From the NCBI RefSeq assembly GCF_002197845.1, contig NZ_NIDE01000005.1:124001-188000 (forward strand): a stretch of DNA of 64,000 nucleotides. Reading direction: 5' to 3'. This DNA comes from Fimbriiglobus ruber. Its GTDB lineage: Bacteria; Planctomycetota; Planctomycetia; Gemmatales; Gemmataceae. The position numbers and the translations under genes are program-made. The notes under the pieces were generated by a model, which was given only the letters and a program-made list of their open reading frames with translations, had not been told where the DNA came from and ran no database searches. Below, one piece after another: positions 37,009 through 45,681 of this stretch; position 1 is the first letter of the stretch; each line of letters begins with the position of its first letter.

Positions 37009-37455
37009 TCAATCCCACAAACCACAAACGTCGAACTCAATCTCATGACGGCGGAGCAACTCGATAAACTCATCCTGGTAGGACTGTACCAGGTGGTGTT
37101 CTTGTTGGCGGGCGATGTAGGCCGTGACCGTTTCAGCCTTCGACGCGCTGACCGTAAAGGCGCCGTATCCGTTTTGCCACCCGAATACCGTATCGCCGCA
37201 TTCGTGACGCCAGCCGGATGATACGGCTTTCACATCGCGAACGATTTCGGACACCGCGTAATTCGCGGGTATCCGGACCAGCAGGTGAATGTGGTCCGAG
37301 ATCCCACCGCCTGCCAACAATTCCCCTCCGCGGTTCCGCACGATTTCGCCGATTAATGAATACAGGTCTGTCATCCACGACTCTTCGATCAGCGGCTCGC
37401 GGTTCTTCGTGCTGAACACTATGTGGTACAGCAGGCGGGTGTACGTCCGGGCCAC
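37009..37455 (-). CDS. REP-associated tyrosine transposase (RAYT, IS200/IS605-like)
   Basis: 148 aa from GTG 37455 (VARTYTRLLYHIVF). HUH endonuclease motif: GISDHIHLLVRI (about 65-76). The catalytic tyrosine is in TAYIARQQEHH (about 116). The N-terminal strand HIVFSTKNREPLI is the usual Y1_Tnp start. A longer ORF to 37590 would translate the REP hairpin itself and is rejected. The gene lies next to a perfect 30-bp palindrome (37477-37540) that shares 34 bases with the 10.7-kb repeat, so this is a RAYT with its REP family. It sits inside the cytochrome/DUF cluster. Confidence 0.87.
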   Translation of the reverse strand: MARTYTRLLYHIVFSTKNREPLIEESWMTDLYSLIGEIVRNRGGELLAGGGISDHIHLLVRIPANYAVSEIVRDVKAVSSGWRHECGDTVFGWQNGYGAFTVSASKAETVTAYIARQQEHHLVQSYQDEFIELLRRHEIEFDVCGLWD

Positions 37456-37476
37456 GGGGCGCTCTAGTTGGGGGCG

Positions 37477-37540
37477 GGTGACGGTCGGCCCCCGGTGTCC
37501 CCGGGCTCCCGCCCGGGGACACCGGGGGCCGACCGTCACC
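37477..37540. repeat. REP hairpin, 30-bp perfect palindrome, RAYT partner
   Basis: Left arm 37477-37506 and right arm 37511-37540 are exact complements with a TCCC loop, beginning GGTGACGGTCGGCCCCC. It lies 21 bp upstream of the RAYT start. Bases 37484-37517 are identical to 10686-10719. Confidence 0.92.
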
Positions 37541-37595
37541 CTATTCGGGGATACCTGCCCGCGACTCCCACCCGACCTGCGACGGCCCAACTACG

Positions 37596-40277
37596 TCAGT
37601 GGTTGAACATGAACTCCCGCGAGTTCAGCACCGCCCAGAACACGTCTTCGAGCGCCTGGACCTTGTCTTTGTTCGCGTCCACCGCGGCGGTGAGTTTCTG
37701 CATCTCGTCCGGGCGGGGGGCTCGGTTCAGGCAGCGGACGAAGATCTGCTCGATGATGTAGGCCGGCGGCTTCTTCTCCTGCAGCCATTTACCGATCAGG
37801 TTCCCCTGCTGGATCTTCGGGCCGACCGTGTCGCCGTTCATCAGGTGTAGGCTCTGCGACAGCGTCGGCTCCAGGCGGACCTCGCACGAACAGACGGTCT
37901 CCCGCGTCGGGCGGCCGAAGGTCGTGAGGAAGTACGTACTCACCTGGCCGTCCGCGATCTGCACCGCCCGGGCACCCTGCGGCAGGCCGGGGAACTTGTT
38001 CTTGGTGGCCGTCACCTCACTCACCACGTCGAGCATCGTCTCGGCCCGGATGCGGCGGATCGGGCCGCGGGCGAAGTTCCGCGAGTCGCCCTCGTTCGAC
38101 TTCGTCGGCTGCGTCGCCCGCTGGTACGTCGCGGACGTGCAGATGTCCCGGACCAGCTTCTTGAAGTCGTACCGGTAGCCGGTGAACTTCTTGCCGAGTT
38201 CGTCCAACAGCTCCTGATTGGACGCCGGGTTGCTGATGCGGACATCGTCCACCTGATCGATGATGCCGACGCCCAGGAAGTGGGCCCACACCATGTTCGC
38301 CAGGTTCTTGGCGAAATACGGGTTGTTCGGGGACGCGAGCCAGCCGGCCAGCACCTCGCGGCGGTCCTTGCCGGCCACGTCCGGGGTGTCGCCGCCGAGG
38401 AACTTCGGCTTCATCTGCCGGCCGCCGATTGGGTGGTTGACCTCGCCGCCGCCGCTGTTGAACACGATCAGTTCGCGGGGGTCGTCTCCGGCTTTCCGGC
38501 CGATCTGGCTGAAGAACGCGGCGAACCCGTAGTAGTCGTCCATCGTCCAGCGGTCGAACGGGTGGTTGTGGCACTGGGCGCACTGGACCCGCATGCCCAT
38601 AAACACCTGGGCGACGTTCTCCGTCACCTTCAGGATGTCCCGCTCGATCTGGTAGTAGTTGCTGGCTGGGTTCTTGAACGTCCCGCCGTTCGCCCCGAGC
38701 AGTTCACGGACCCACTCGTCCGTCGGCACGTTCCGGGCGATCTTGTCCTGCAGCCAGGTGTAGTAGAGGAGCATAGCTTTCGGGCTGACGTTGTTGCCGT
38801 CCGACCGAATTTGCAGCAGTTCGGCCCACTTCAGCACCCACAGCTCGGCGAACTCCTTGCGGTCGAGCAGTTCGTCGACGAGGATTTCCCGCTTGTTCGG
38901 GAGGGTGCTGACCAGGAACCGGGCGTACTCGTCCGGGGTCGGGAGGACTCCGATGATGTCGAGGTAAACGCGGCGGAGGAAGGTCTGGTCGTCGCAGAGG
39001 CCGGACGGCTCGATGCGGAGCTTCTTCAGTTTGGCGTTCACGAGCCCGTCAACGTAGTTGTACTCGGGCACGTTCGGCCACGCGAACTGGAAGCCCTTGG
39101 GCAGCGTGATGAACGGGACGCCGATGGTGAACGTGTAGAACCGGGCCATGACGAACGCCTCGCCGCGCTCGCCGGCCGTCACGGCCCCCTCGCCGTCGAT
39201 CTTGGCCGCGTTGTCGTTGTTCGAGAGGAACAGCGCGAGATTCGTCACGTCCCGGTCGGTGCCGTCGCTGTACTTGGCCCGGACGACGAGTCGCTGCTTC
39301 TCACCCTTGCCGTCCAGCACCGCGGACGGCGGGAACACTTCCATGCTCACTGGCGTCGGGATGGTCGGGGGGTCGAGCGGGGCGTCGGCTTCGAGCCAGC
39401 GGACGATCGTGTTGTAATACTCGTCGCCTTCCTTCATCTTTTGGCCGCCGGTGTGCGGAACCTTGCCGGCGGCCTTTTCGAGCAGGAGGCTGTCGGGCGG
39501 GCTGGCGAGGTTGATCCGCCGGCCGTTGAGTTCGCGGGTGAGCCGGTAGTGGTCGCCGTCCGGGTCGAACCCGAACAGGGACAGGCGGAACCCGTCCTTC
39601 CCGCGGGCGGCCCCGTGGCAGCCGCCGGTGTTACACCCGGTCCGCAGGAAGACGGGGGCCACGTCGAGCTTGAAGCTGACGGCCCGGTCGGTCTTGGCCT
39701 GGACCACCTTGACTGGGATCTTGACCGCCTGCCCGGCGACCGTGACCGTCATCTCGGTCGTGCCGTCGGCCACGGGGTAGACGGTGTTCTTGTCGAGCTT
39801 CACGAGGGCCGGATTCGCGAACGCGACCTGGGCCAAGTCGGACACGTCCCGTGTGATGCCGTCCGGGAAGGTAGCCTGGACGACGAACGACTGCCGGTCG
39901 CGGGCGGTTTCGAGGTTGATGTCCGGCGGGTAGACGGCAATCTTCGCGCCGGCCGGCAGGGTTGCGGGGGCGGGCGCGGGCGCCTGAGGCGCGGCTGGAG
40001 CCGGCGCTGGCTGGGGCTTCGCGGGGGCCGGTGCTGGTGTCGCGACGGGCACGGGTGCGGGCTGGGGCTTCGCGGGCGGCGCGGATACCGGGGCTGCCGT
40101 TGGCGCTGGTGTCGCGGGTGCAGGTTGTGGTTTCGCCGGCGCTGGGGTTGCGGCGGGAGCGGGTTGTGGCTGAGCGGGAGCTGCAACCGTCGGCTTCGTG
40201 GCCGGTGCGGGTGGAGCCTGCCCGACGGCGGGCAGGGCGCAACCGATCAGAGCCAGAGCCGCAATCATCGAACGCAT
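37596..40277 (-). CDS. DUF1549/DUF1553 planctomycete secreted protein
   Basis: 893 aa from ATG 40277 (MRSMIAALALIGCALPAVG, signal peptide). The mature N-terminus has about 90 residues of PAPAKPQPA repeats, then a BIG2-like domain. A cytochrome-like CNTGGCHG motif lies around residue 215 (TGCNTGGCHGAARGKDGF), and DUF1549 (LRIEPSGLCDDQTFLRRVYLDIIG) and DUF1553 (NLANMVWAHFLGVGIIDQVDDVR) follow. Another CAQCHNHP motif sits between. These proteins occur with DUF1501 and cytochrome-WD40 genes in planctomycetes; their substrate is unknown. The Pro/Ala repeat tract may span the cell wall. Confidence 0.88.
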   Translation of the reverse strand: MRSMIAALALIGCALPAVGQAPPAPATKPTVAAPAQPQPAPAATPAPAKPQPAPATPAPTAAPVSAPPAKPQPAPVPVATPAPAPAKPQPAPAPAAPQAPAPAPATLPAGAKIAVYPPDINLETARDRQSFVVQATFPDGITRDVSDLAQVAFANPALVKLDKNTVYPVADGTTEMTVTVAGQAVKIPVKVVQAKTDRAVSFKLDVAPVFLRTGCNTGGCHGAARGKDGFRLSLFGFDPDGDHYRLTRELNGRRINLASPPDSLLLEKAAGKVPHTGGQKMKEGDEYYNTIVRWLEADAPLDPPTIPTPVSMEVFPPSAVLDGKGEKQRLVVRAKYSDGTDRDVTNLALFLSNNDNAAKIDGEGAVTAGERGEAFVMARFYTFTIGVPFITLPKGFQFAWPNVPEYNYVDGLVNAKLKKLRIEPSGLCDDQTFLRRVYLDIIGVLPTPDEYARFLVSTLPNKREILVDELLDRKEFAELWVLKWAELLQIRSDGNNVSPKAMLLYYTWLQDKIARNVPTDEWVRELLGANGGTFKNPASNYYQIERDILKVTENVAQVFMGMRVQCAQCHNHPFDRWTMDDYYGFAAFFSQIGRKAGDDPRELIVFNSGGGEVNHPIGGRQMKPKFLGGDTPDVAGKDRREVLAGWLASPNNPYFAKNLANMVWAHFLGVGIIDQVDDVRISNPASNQELLDELGKKFTGYRYDFKKLVRDICTSATYQRATQPTKSNEGDSRNFARGPIRRIRAETMLDVVSEVTATKNKFPGLPQGARAVQIADGQVSTYFLTTFGRPTRETVCSCEVRLEPTLSQSLHLMNGDTVGPKIQQGNLIGKWLQEKKPPAYIIEQIFVRCLNRAPRPDEMQKLTAAVDANKDKVQALEDVFWAVLNSREFMFNH

Positions 40278-40618
40278 GGTGTGAGCCTCATGCGAGGATC
40301 GGTTTGGCACGTAACCAGTCATCTCGGCGGCGGATCGCATTTCAAACTTCATCTGCGTACCACTTTTCAATTAGGTCGATAACCGTCGTGTATCCTGTAT
40401 GGGCTTCGAAAGAGCCATTGCTTCCTATCGAGCTAAATTGCCATGAGTTTCTGGTGTCATAACTGTCATAATTCCCTGAAAAATCGTCCTCACAATGACA
40501 ACACCATCGAGCGAGGAAGCTGTTTCGGTGTCAAATATTTCATCCGGGTCCATCAGGTCGTGGATCATGTACCTTGATCGCCCGATCGATCCGCGGCCTA
40601 TAACGCGAAAGAACTCTG
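40278..40618. other. 5' region of the DUF1549 gene, no supported gene
   Basis: 341 bp, more AT-rich than the flanking genes. The short ORF starting at 40495 on the plus strand has no family signal. It probably holds the promoter of the DUF1549/1553 gene. Confidence 0.4.
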
Positions 40619-40747
40619 TCAGATGCTCGGGAACGCCCGGAACCGATTCCGCAACCGTTCGATCTCGACATCATTGAGTGGCTGAAGGTCTGATTCCGGA
40701 TGTCGCGTCAGCAACAACCGAAGGATTCGCTCCAAGCGATCGACCAT
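40619..40747 (-). CDS. Possible 42-aa ORF downstream of the antitoxin-like gene
   Basis: Reads MVDRLERILRLLLTRHPESD and ends FRAFPSI. It is helical and charged, and starts 30 bp after the stop of the antitoxin-like gene. This is where a RelE-type toxin is usually encoded, but the sequence is too short and shows no RelE motif. It may be a relic or an unrelated microprotein. Confidence 0.3.
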   Translation of the reverse strand: MVDRLERILRLLLTRHPESDLQPLNDVEIERLRNRFRAFPSI

Positions 40748-40777
40748 CAAACACCCCGGGCCTACTGGTTTCATCCA

Positions 40778-40984
40778 TTAAGGAAACCGTTCTTGCATCT
40801 CACACATAACCTCGTCTCCCGGTCTGAAAACAGCCGTCCCGTTCGCAATTGCTTCTGCACGCCGATCTAATTCGCGTGCCCATTCTTCTTCGTTCAGTTC
40901 AACGAGGTAATTGATCAGCGCGGCCCGGTCTTCATCCGACAAAGCGGCGAGGGCCGGTTTCAGCTTTTCCGCGGCTTCGGTCAT
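40778..40984 (-). CDS. Addiction-module component-like (antitoxin-type) protein
   Basis: 68 aa. The pattern LSDEDRAALINYLVELNEEEWARELDRRAEAI...GDEV resembles the putative addiction module component family (TIGR02574-like), where an acidic helical protein pairs with a RelE/ParE toxin encoded just downstream. No toxin is visible; only a 42-aa ORF follows. It lies 23 bp after the PPC gene... in map order, between two genes of the planctomycete cluster, so the module may have been inserted there. Family assignment is moderate. Confidence 0.6.
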   Translation of the reverse strand: MTEAAEKLKPALAALSDEDRAALINYLVELNEEEWARELDRRAEAIANGTAVFRPGDEVMCEMQERFP

Positions 40985-41007
40985 TGCGTACCCTCCGAGT
41001 CGAATGA

Positions 41008-43500
41008 CTACTTCTTCGGAGCGTCCGCCTTCGGGGCTGGCGCCGGCTGCCCGGCCTTGGCCGCTTTCTCACGCTCCTCTTGATCCAACCGCAGCTGTTC
41101 CAATCGACTCAGTCGCTTGGGTTGGGCCGGAGCTGCGGGTTGAGCCGGTGCCGGGGTCGCGGGCTTCGCCGCGACGGCGGCCGGCTTCGGCGAGAGCGGG
41201 ACATCGACTCGCAGTTCGTTGCCGCCCGCACTCTGGGCCAGCGACTCGCCGTTGTGGGTGATGACGACCTGGCAGAAGAGGCCGTGCTTGCCAGCCGGCG
41301 TACCGGCCTCGGTCGTCACGTTGAAGGTGACGTCCTTGGTGTCTTTGGTGATCTTCAATTCGGGCGTTGTAGCCTTCGCTGGCAGGCCGAGCAGGCGGAC
41401 GACCGCCTCGCCCTGGAACGGGGTCGCGACCGTCACCTTGCAGAACACTGGCGTGACCTTGCCCTGTTCGACGGCCGCCCGTTCCTGGGCCAGCGCGACG
41501 AACGGCGGGGCGACTTCCAGCGTGAAGAGCTGGCTCGACACCCACACCGGCCCCTTGCCCGCGTCACCGACGGCCGTGACCGCCGTCTTCCACTTCCGCG
41601 CGGCCGCGTTGCCGGCCGCGTTCATCGGCAGGACGGTTTCGGTCGCATTCTCGGGGATCACCGCCGACCCCTGGATGCCCATCCCCGGCGGGGTGAACAA
41701 CGGGAAGACCGTGATCGGCCCCTTGAACCCGGCGGCCCGCTTCGCCACCACTTTCAGGTTCATCGACCCGTTCTGCAGCACCGGTGCTTTCGGCTCGATG
41801 ACCTCGATGCTGTACGGGGCCGCGTCCGTTACCGCTATGGCCAGCCGGTCGGTGTACAGTCGGTGGAAGGGGGTGTTATTCAGACCGATGCAGAAGTTTA
41901 CGTCTAGGTTCGTGCTGGTCGCGGCCGCCACTTTCGGGTCGGCGGGCGTGGCCCGCAGGTCGGCGAGCCGGCCGCCGGTCGGCGCGTCTGCTTTGGCCTC
42001 GAAGACGACCGGGACCGCCGCCAGCCCGGGTTCGACCGGCTCGGCCGCGAACGCCAGCCCGGCCGGCAGCGCGTCGAACCCGACGACCGCGGGGCCGCCC
42101 CAGTCCGCCCGGTTCACGTTCACCATCGTGGCGAACCGATTCCCCTTGGGCACCGCGACGACCTGTCGGTCCTGGTTCGAGACGTTGTTGCCGTCCACCT
42201 TTGGGATGCCGGTCGAGGTCGACGCGGCCACGGGCGAGAGTTCGATGCGGAAGAAGTAGTCCGGCGCGCCCTTCTTGAGGTGGTCGTGAACCCAGACCAG
42301 GTATTCCTTGTCTTCCGGCGCGGTGAACCGGATGTAGCTGTCCGGGCCGACCGCGTCGTCGTTCGCCGCGATGACGGCCCCGTTGTTGGCGTGGCCGACG
42401 TACATCACCGGATCGAGCGGCGACCCGAGGCGGCGGGCGTAACAGTGGATATCGAACACCTGTCCTTTCTTGGCCGCGAACTTGAAGTACTTCGTTTCCC
42501 CCGGCTTCGACACCACGCCGTGGAACGCGCCCGGGGCGGTGCCAGGAGTGGCGGCCTGCGAGGTGATGTTCGCTCCGGACTCGACGACGCCCGGCAGGTC
42601 GGCCACGCGGAACTTGAACCCGGTCGGGCTGATGCCGTCGGGCGTCTGGCAGTGGACGCGGAACTGGGCGTCGGCGGCCGCGGGCAGCTTGATCTTTTGC
42701 TTGATCTCGCCGGCCGGGTCGCCGACGAAGCGGACTTCAAGTTCTTCGCCCGGCTTGCCGCCAGCGGGCACCACCGCGGTCGGCCGCGGGAACGTGCCGA
42801 CGTGCAGCCGGTAGTGGCAGCCGCCGTTGCCGCCGTATGCGCTCTCGCGAACCTGCACGACGTACTTGCCGTCGGCCGGGACGACGATCGCACACCCGGC
42901 GTCCTGGCCGAGCAGACTGGAGTCGTCACTCGTGGCCAGTTCGAATCGCTTGGCGTCGAGAATCGCGACGTAAGGATCCCAGAACTGCTCGCCCAGCCGC
43001 AGCCCCTCGATCTCGACCGCGAGTCGTTGGCCCTTCTTGCACTCGACCACGAAATAGTCGACGTCCTCGTTGTCGATGACGCCGTGGACGGTCGTGTTCA
43101 ATGTGATCGGTTGCGGGCTCTCGAATTGGCTGTTCAGTTCCCGCTCGTCCACGGACGGCAGGGCGCCGACCCAGAACGTCCGCAGGTCGCTGACGCCGGT
43201 CGCCGTGCGGACGCGGAAGGCGTGTTCGCCGAGCCGGCAGTCGGCCGCGACGGTGACGGTGACCTTGAGTTGCGCGTCGCTGACGACTTCAAACTTCTTG
43301 ACCGCGATGCCCGGGTAGTACGGGAGGACTTCCTGAACGTCCGCGAGCCGCCCGCCGTTGAACAGGAGAACTGCGTCGGTCCCTCGTTGTGCGCCCCGCG
43401 GCATGACGATGCTAAGGACTGGGGAGGCGGCAGTAGCGGGGCCGCAGAGAACGGAAACAGCACCGAGGGTCAGAACGAACAGGGCCAGGAATCGTCGCAT
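41008..43500 (-). CDS. Secreted PPC-domain protein of the DUF1501/DUF1549 cluster
   Basis: 830 aa from ATG 43500 (MRRFLALFVLTLGAVSVLCGPATAA, signal peptide). The N-terminal part is an IPT/TIG-like beta domain (SPVLSIVMPRGAQRGTDAVLLFNG). Two bacterial pre-peptidase C-terminal (PPC) domains follow, at about 130-240 (VDYFVVECKKGQRLAVEIEGLRLG) and 330-440 (ETKYFKFAAKKGQVFDIHCYARRLGSP). Further beta-sandwich domains fill the rest. The C-terminal 70 residues are a Pro/Ala/Lys tail with RLSRLEQLRLDQEEREKAAK. No protease triad is present. In planctomycetes such proteins travel with DUF1501 and DUF1549/1553 genes; here it lies between them. Extracellular or periplasmic binding role inferred. Confidence 0.85.
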   Translation of the reverse strand: MRRFLALFVLTLGAVSVLCGPATAASPVLSIVMPRGAQRGTDAVLLFNGGRLADVQEVLPYYPGIAVKKFEVVSDAQLKVTVTVAADCRLGEHAFRVRTATGVSDLRTFWVGALPSVDERELNSQFESPQPITLNTTVHGVIDNEDVDYFVVECKKGQRLAVEIEGLRLGEQFWDPYVAILDAKRFELATSDDSSLLGQDAGCAIVVPADGKYVVQVRESAYGGNGGCHYRLHVGTFPRPTAVVPAGGKPGEELEVRFVGDPAGEIKQKIKLPAAADAQFRVHCQTPDGISPTGFKFRVADLPGVVESGANITSQAATPGTAPGAFHGVVSKPGETKYFKFAAKKGQVFDIHCYARRLGSPLDPVMYVGHANNGAVIAANDDAVGPDSYIRFTAPEDKEYLVWVHDHLKKGAPDYFFRIELSPVAASTSTGIPKVDGNNVSNQDRQVVAVPKGNRFATMVNVNRADWGGPAVVGFDALPAGLAFAAEPVEPGLAAVPVVFEAKADAPTGGRLADLRATPADPKVAAATSTNLDVNFCIGLNNTPFHRLYTDRLAIAVTDAAPYSIEVIEPKAPVLQNGSMNLKVVAKRAAGFKGPITVFPLFTPPGMGIQGSAVIPENATETVLPMNAAGNAAARKWKTAVTAVGDAGKGPVWVSSQLFTLEVAPPFVALAQERAAVEQGKVTPVFCKVTVATPFQGEAVVRLLGLPAKATTPELKITKDTKDVTFNVTTEAGTPAGKHGLFCQVVITHNGESLAQSAGGNELRVDVPLSPKPAAVAAKPATPAPAQPAAPAQPKRLSRLEQLRLDQEEREKAAKAGQPAPAPKADAPKK

Positions 43501-43673
43501 CTCTGAGGTGCCTCTCGCGGGCGGATGTTCGGGACATGCAAAGGGCAGGTCGACGGCTCGTGCCCAGGACGGTTCCACATTCCGATGTGGGCTATGACCC
43601 GTCCCCGGGCTCCCGGGACGTCAGGCCGGGGACCTAAACCGGGCAACGTAACCCGGACCCGTACCCGCTCGCC

Positions 43674-45002
43674 TTACGCGAGCAGTTCCTTCCGCGTCTG
43701 CCCGCCGCGGACGATGTCGATCGGCCGGTCGCCGGGGGACATGAGTTTCTTCTCGGCGTCGATGCCGAGGCAGTGGTAGACGGTGTGGGCCATGTCCTCG
43801 ACGGTCAAGCCGTCTTCTTCCGGCTCGCTGGCGGTCGCGTCCGACTTGCCGTACACAAAGCCCTTCTTGAAGCCGCCGCCGGCCATGACCACGCTGAACA
43901 CCTTGGGCCAGTGGTCGCGGCCCGCGGTGCCGTTGATCTTCGGGGTCCGGCCGAACTCGCTGCTCACCATGACCAGCGTCTTGTCCAGCATGCCCCGCTG
44001 GTCGAGGTCGCGGATCAGGGCGGCGTAGGCCTGGTCGAAGGCCGGGAGCTGGCTGCGGGTGTTGGCCGCGATCCCGTTGTGGAAGTCCCAGCCGCCATAG
44101 TGCAGGGTCACGAGCCGGACGCCGGACTCGACGAGCCGGCGGGCGAGGATCATCCGCTGGCCGGCGGCGTTCCGCCCGTAATCGTCGCGGAGCTTGGCCG
44201 GTTCGGCGTTGATGTCGAACGCGGCCCGGGCCTTCTCGCTGCTGATGAGCCCGTACGCCCGCTGGTAGAACGTGTCCATCGCCGTCAGGTTGTCGGACTT
44301 CTCGGTCGTCCGGAACCGCTCGTTGACCGTGTCAAGCATGGTCCGCCGGGCGTCGAACCGCTCGGCGGTGACGCCACCGGGCAGTTGGAGGTCTTGCACC
44401 TTGAACCCGCCGTTGGCCGGGTCGCTGCCGATGCTGAACGGGCCGAACGCGCTGGACAGGTAGCCGCTGCCCTGGAAGTTCGTGACCAGACTCGGCACCG
44501 CGACGTACGGCGGCAGGTTATTCCGAACACCGAGTTCGTGGCTGATGACGCTGCCCATGCTCGGGAAGGTGATCGCGGGGCTCGGCCGGTAGCCGGTGAA
44601 CATGTTGTGCGTGCCGCGCTCGTGGGCGGCCTCGCCGTGCGTCATCGACCGAGCGACCGTGATCTTGTCCGCGATTTGCGAGGTCTGTTTCATCAGCTCG
44701 TTGAACACGACGCCGTCGAGTTTGGTCTGGATCTGGCCCATTTCGCCGCGGTACTCGACCGGGGCGTACGGCTTCGGATCCCAGCTTTCCTGGTGGGCCA
44801 TGCCGCCGGGCAGGTAAATGTGGATGCAGGCTTCGGCCTTCGGTCCCTTGGCGGCCGGCGTTTGCGGCACCGGGGCGGCGCCTTGAGCCGACTGGAAGCG
44901 GAGGTACTGGTCCAGGGACAGACCAATTCCCCCCAGGAACCCGACGTGCATGAACGTCCGGCGGGACAGCGGCGAGCCGAGGCAGGCGAGCTTCGTCGTC
45001 AC
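43674..45002 (-). CDS. DUF1501 family protein (Tat-exported)
   Basis: 442 aa. GTG 45002 is chosen because AAGGAG lies nine bases upstream and no good ATG precedes the twin-arginine signal (SPLSRRTFMHVGFLGGIGLSL). The domain contains CIHIYLPGGMAHQESWDPKP near the start, HGEAAHERGTHNMFTGYRPS, and the C-terminal GRTPKINGTAGRDHWPKVFSVVMAGGGFKKG, all typical of DUF1501, an alkaline-phosphatase/sulfatase-like fold. The His and Asp residues may be metal ligands. First gene of the minus-strand cluster that continues with the PPC, DUF1549/1553 and cytochrome-WD40 genes. Confidence 0.9.
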   Translation of the reverse strand: MTTKLACLGSPLSRRTFMHVGFLGGIGLSLDQYLRFQSAQGAAPVPQTPAAKGPKAEACIHIYLPGGMAHQESWDPKPYAPVEYRGEMGQIQTKLDGVVFNELMKQTSQIADKITVARSMTHGEAAHERGTHNMFTGYRPSPAITFPSMGSVISHELGVRNNLPPYVAVPSLVTNFQGSGYLSSAFGPFSIGSDPANGGFKVQDLQLPGGVTAERFDARRTMLDTVNERFRTTEKSDNLTAMDTFYQRAYGLISSEKARAAFDINAEPAKLRDDYGRNAAGQRMILARRLVESGVRLVTLHYGGWDFHNGIAANTRSQLPAFDQAYAALIRDLDQRGMLDKTLVMVSSEFGRTPKINGTAGRDHWPKVFSVVMAGGGFKKGFVYGKSDATASEPEEDGLTVEDMAHTVYHCLGIDAEKKLMSPGDRPIDIVRGGQTRKELLA

Positions 45003-45410
45003 GGTCGGGTCTCCTTGAGTGATAGCGGCGATTCCTGAAAACAAACGGGCGAACCTGGGCACTCTGTGCAGCCCAGGCCAATTATTCATACCGGTCGGCC
45101 CGGGGCGGCACAATCCGCCGGCGTCCGGGTTGGACGCAGGAACCACAGTCGGCGGTTCCATTTTTAGGCAATTTAAGGGCCAGACGCCGTTCGCACCGCC
45201 AGAAAGTCGGTGCGCCAGCCGGCCAATCGTCACAGACCCGAAGAACCGGGACCAAGGGAGGGAGTTCACGGGCAGCAGAAATAGGATAGGTCTCTCAAAC
45301 AGTAGTGTCAATTCGCGTTACCGCCCGACCCGGCTCCCGAGCCGTCTGGATATGCGTGTAGATGGTGGCATCCCATTTGTTTGCAAGACTTTACGCGCAG
45401 TATGAGATCC
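45003..45410. other. Upstream region of the DUF1501 gene, no supported gene
   Basis: 408 bp. No conserved ORF. It should contain the promoter of the DUF1501-led cluster; I cannot point to a confident -35/-10 pair. Confidence 0.4.
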
Positions 45411-45439
45411 CGATGGCGTCCGGTCGTCGGACGCCATCG
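45411..45439. repeat. 12-bp perfect hairpin
   Basis: CGATGGCGTCCG and CGGACGCCATCG with loop GTCGT. It stands upstream of the Uma2 fragment and has no T-tract. Terminator or REP-like remnant. Confidence 0.5.
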
Positions 45440-45489
45440 TTTCGACCCACATTGGGGGCCAGGCAGGGCGGGAGCCACGTCGAGGGAAA

Positions 45490-45669
45490 ACCGCTCATCA
45501 TAAGGACGTAACCGTTTACCCGAAGTGCCGCGAACGGGGCAAAAAGGTCGTCGGAGTGGATGGGTCACTCGACGGCGGCGACGTTCTTCCCGGCTTCACG
45601 CTACCGGTGGCCCGCATCTTCGAAAAGCGGGCTCCTGCCCGGAAAGCCAGGAAGAAAGACAAGTCGTGA
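45490..45669 (+). pseudogene. Uma2-family endonuclease fragment (C-terminal end)
   Basis: The plus strand reads VTVYPKCRERGKKVVGVDG, then SLDGGDVLPGFTLPVARIFEK, and stops at 45667-45669. The GGDVLPGF-LPVA-IF ending is the hallmark of Uma2 (DUF820) PD-(D/E)XK proteins, which are highly expanded in planctomycetes. The catalytic N-terminal 130 residues are absent; upstream DNA has a hairpin and no continuation in any frame. It is a remnant, probably of a gene replaced by rearrangement. Confidence 0.65.
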
Positions 45670-45681
45670 CCGCGGCCCCGG

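Noticed and set aside
38280-40382. 700-aa plus-strand ORF opposite the DUF1549/1553 gene
   Set aside because: Antisense shadow; the DUF1549/DUF1553 domains are unambiguous on the minus strand.
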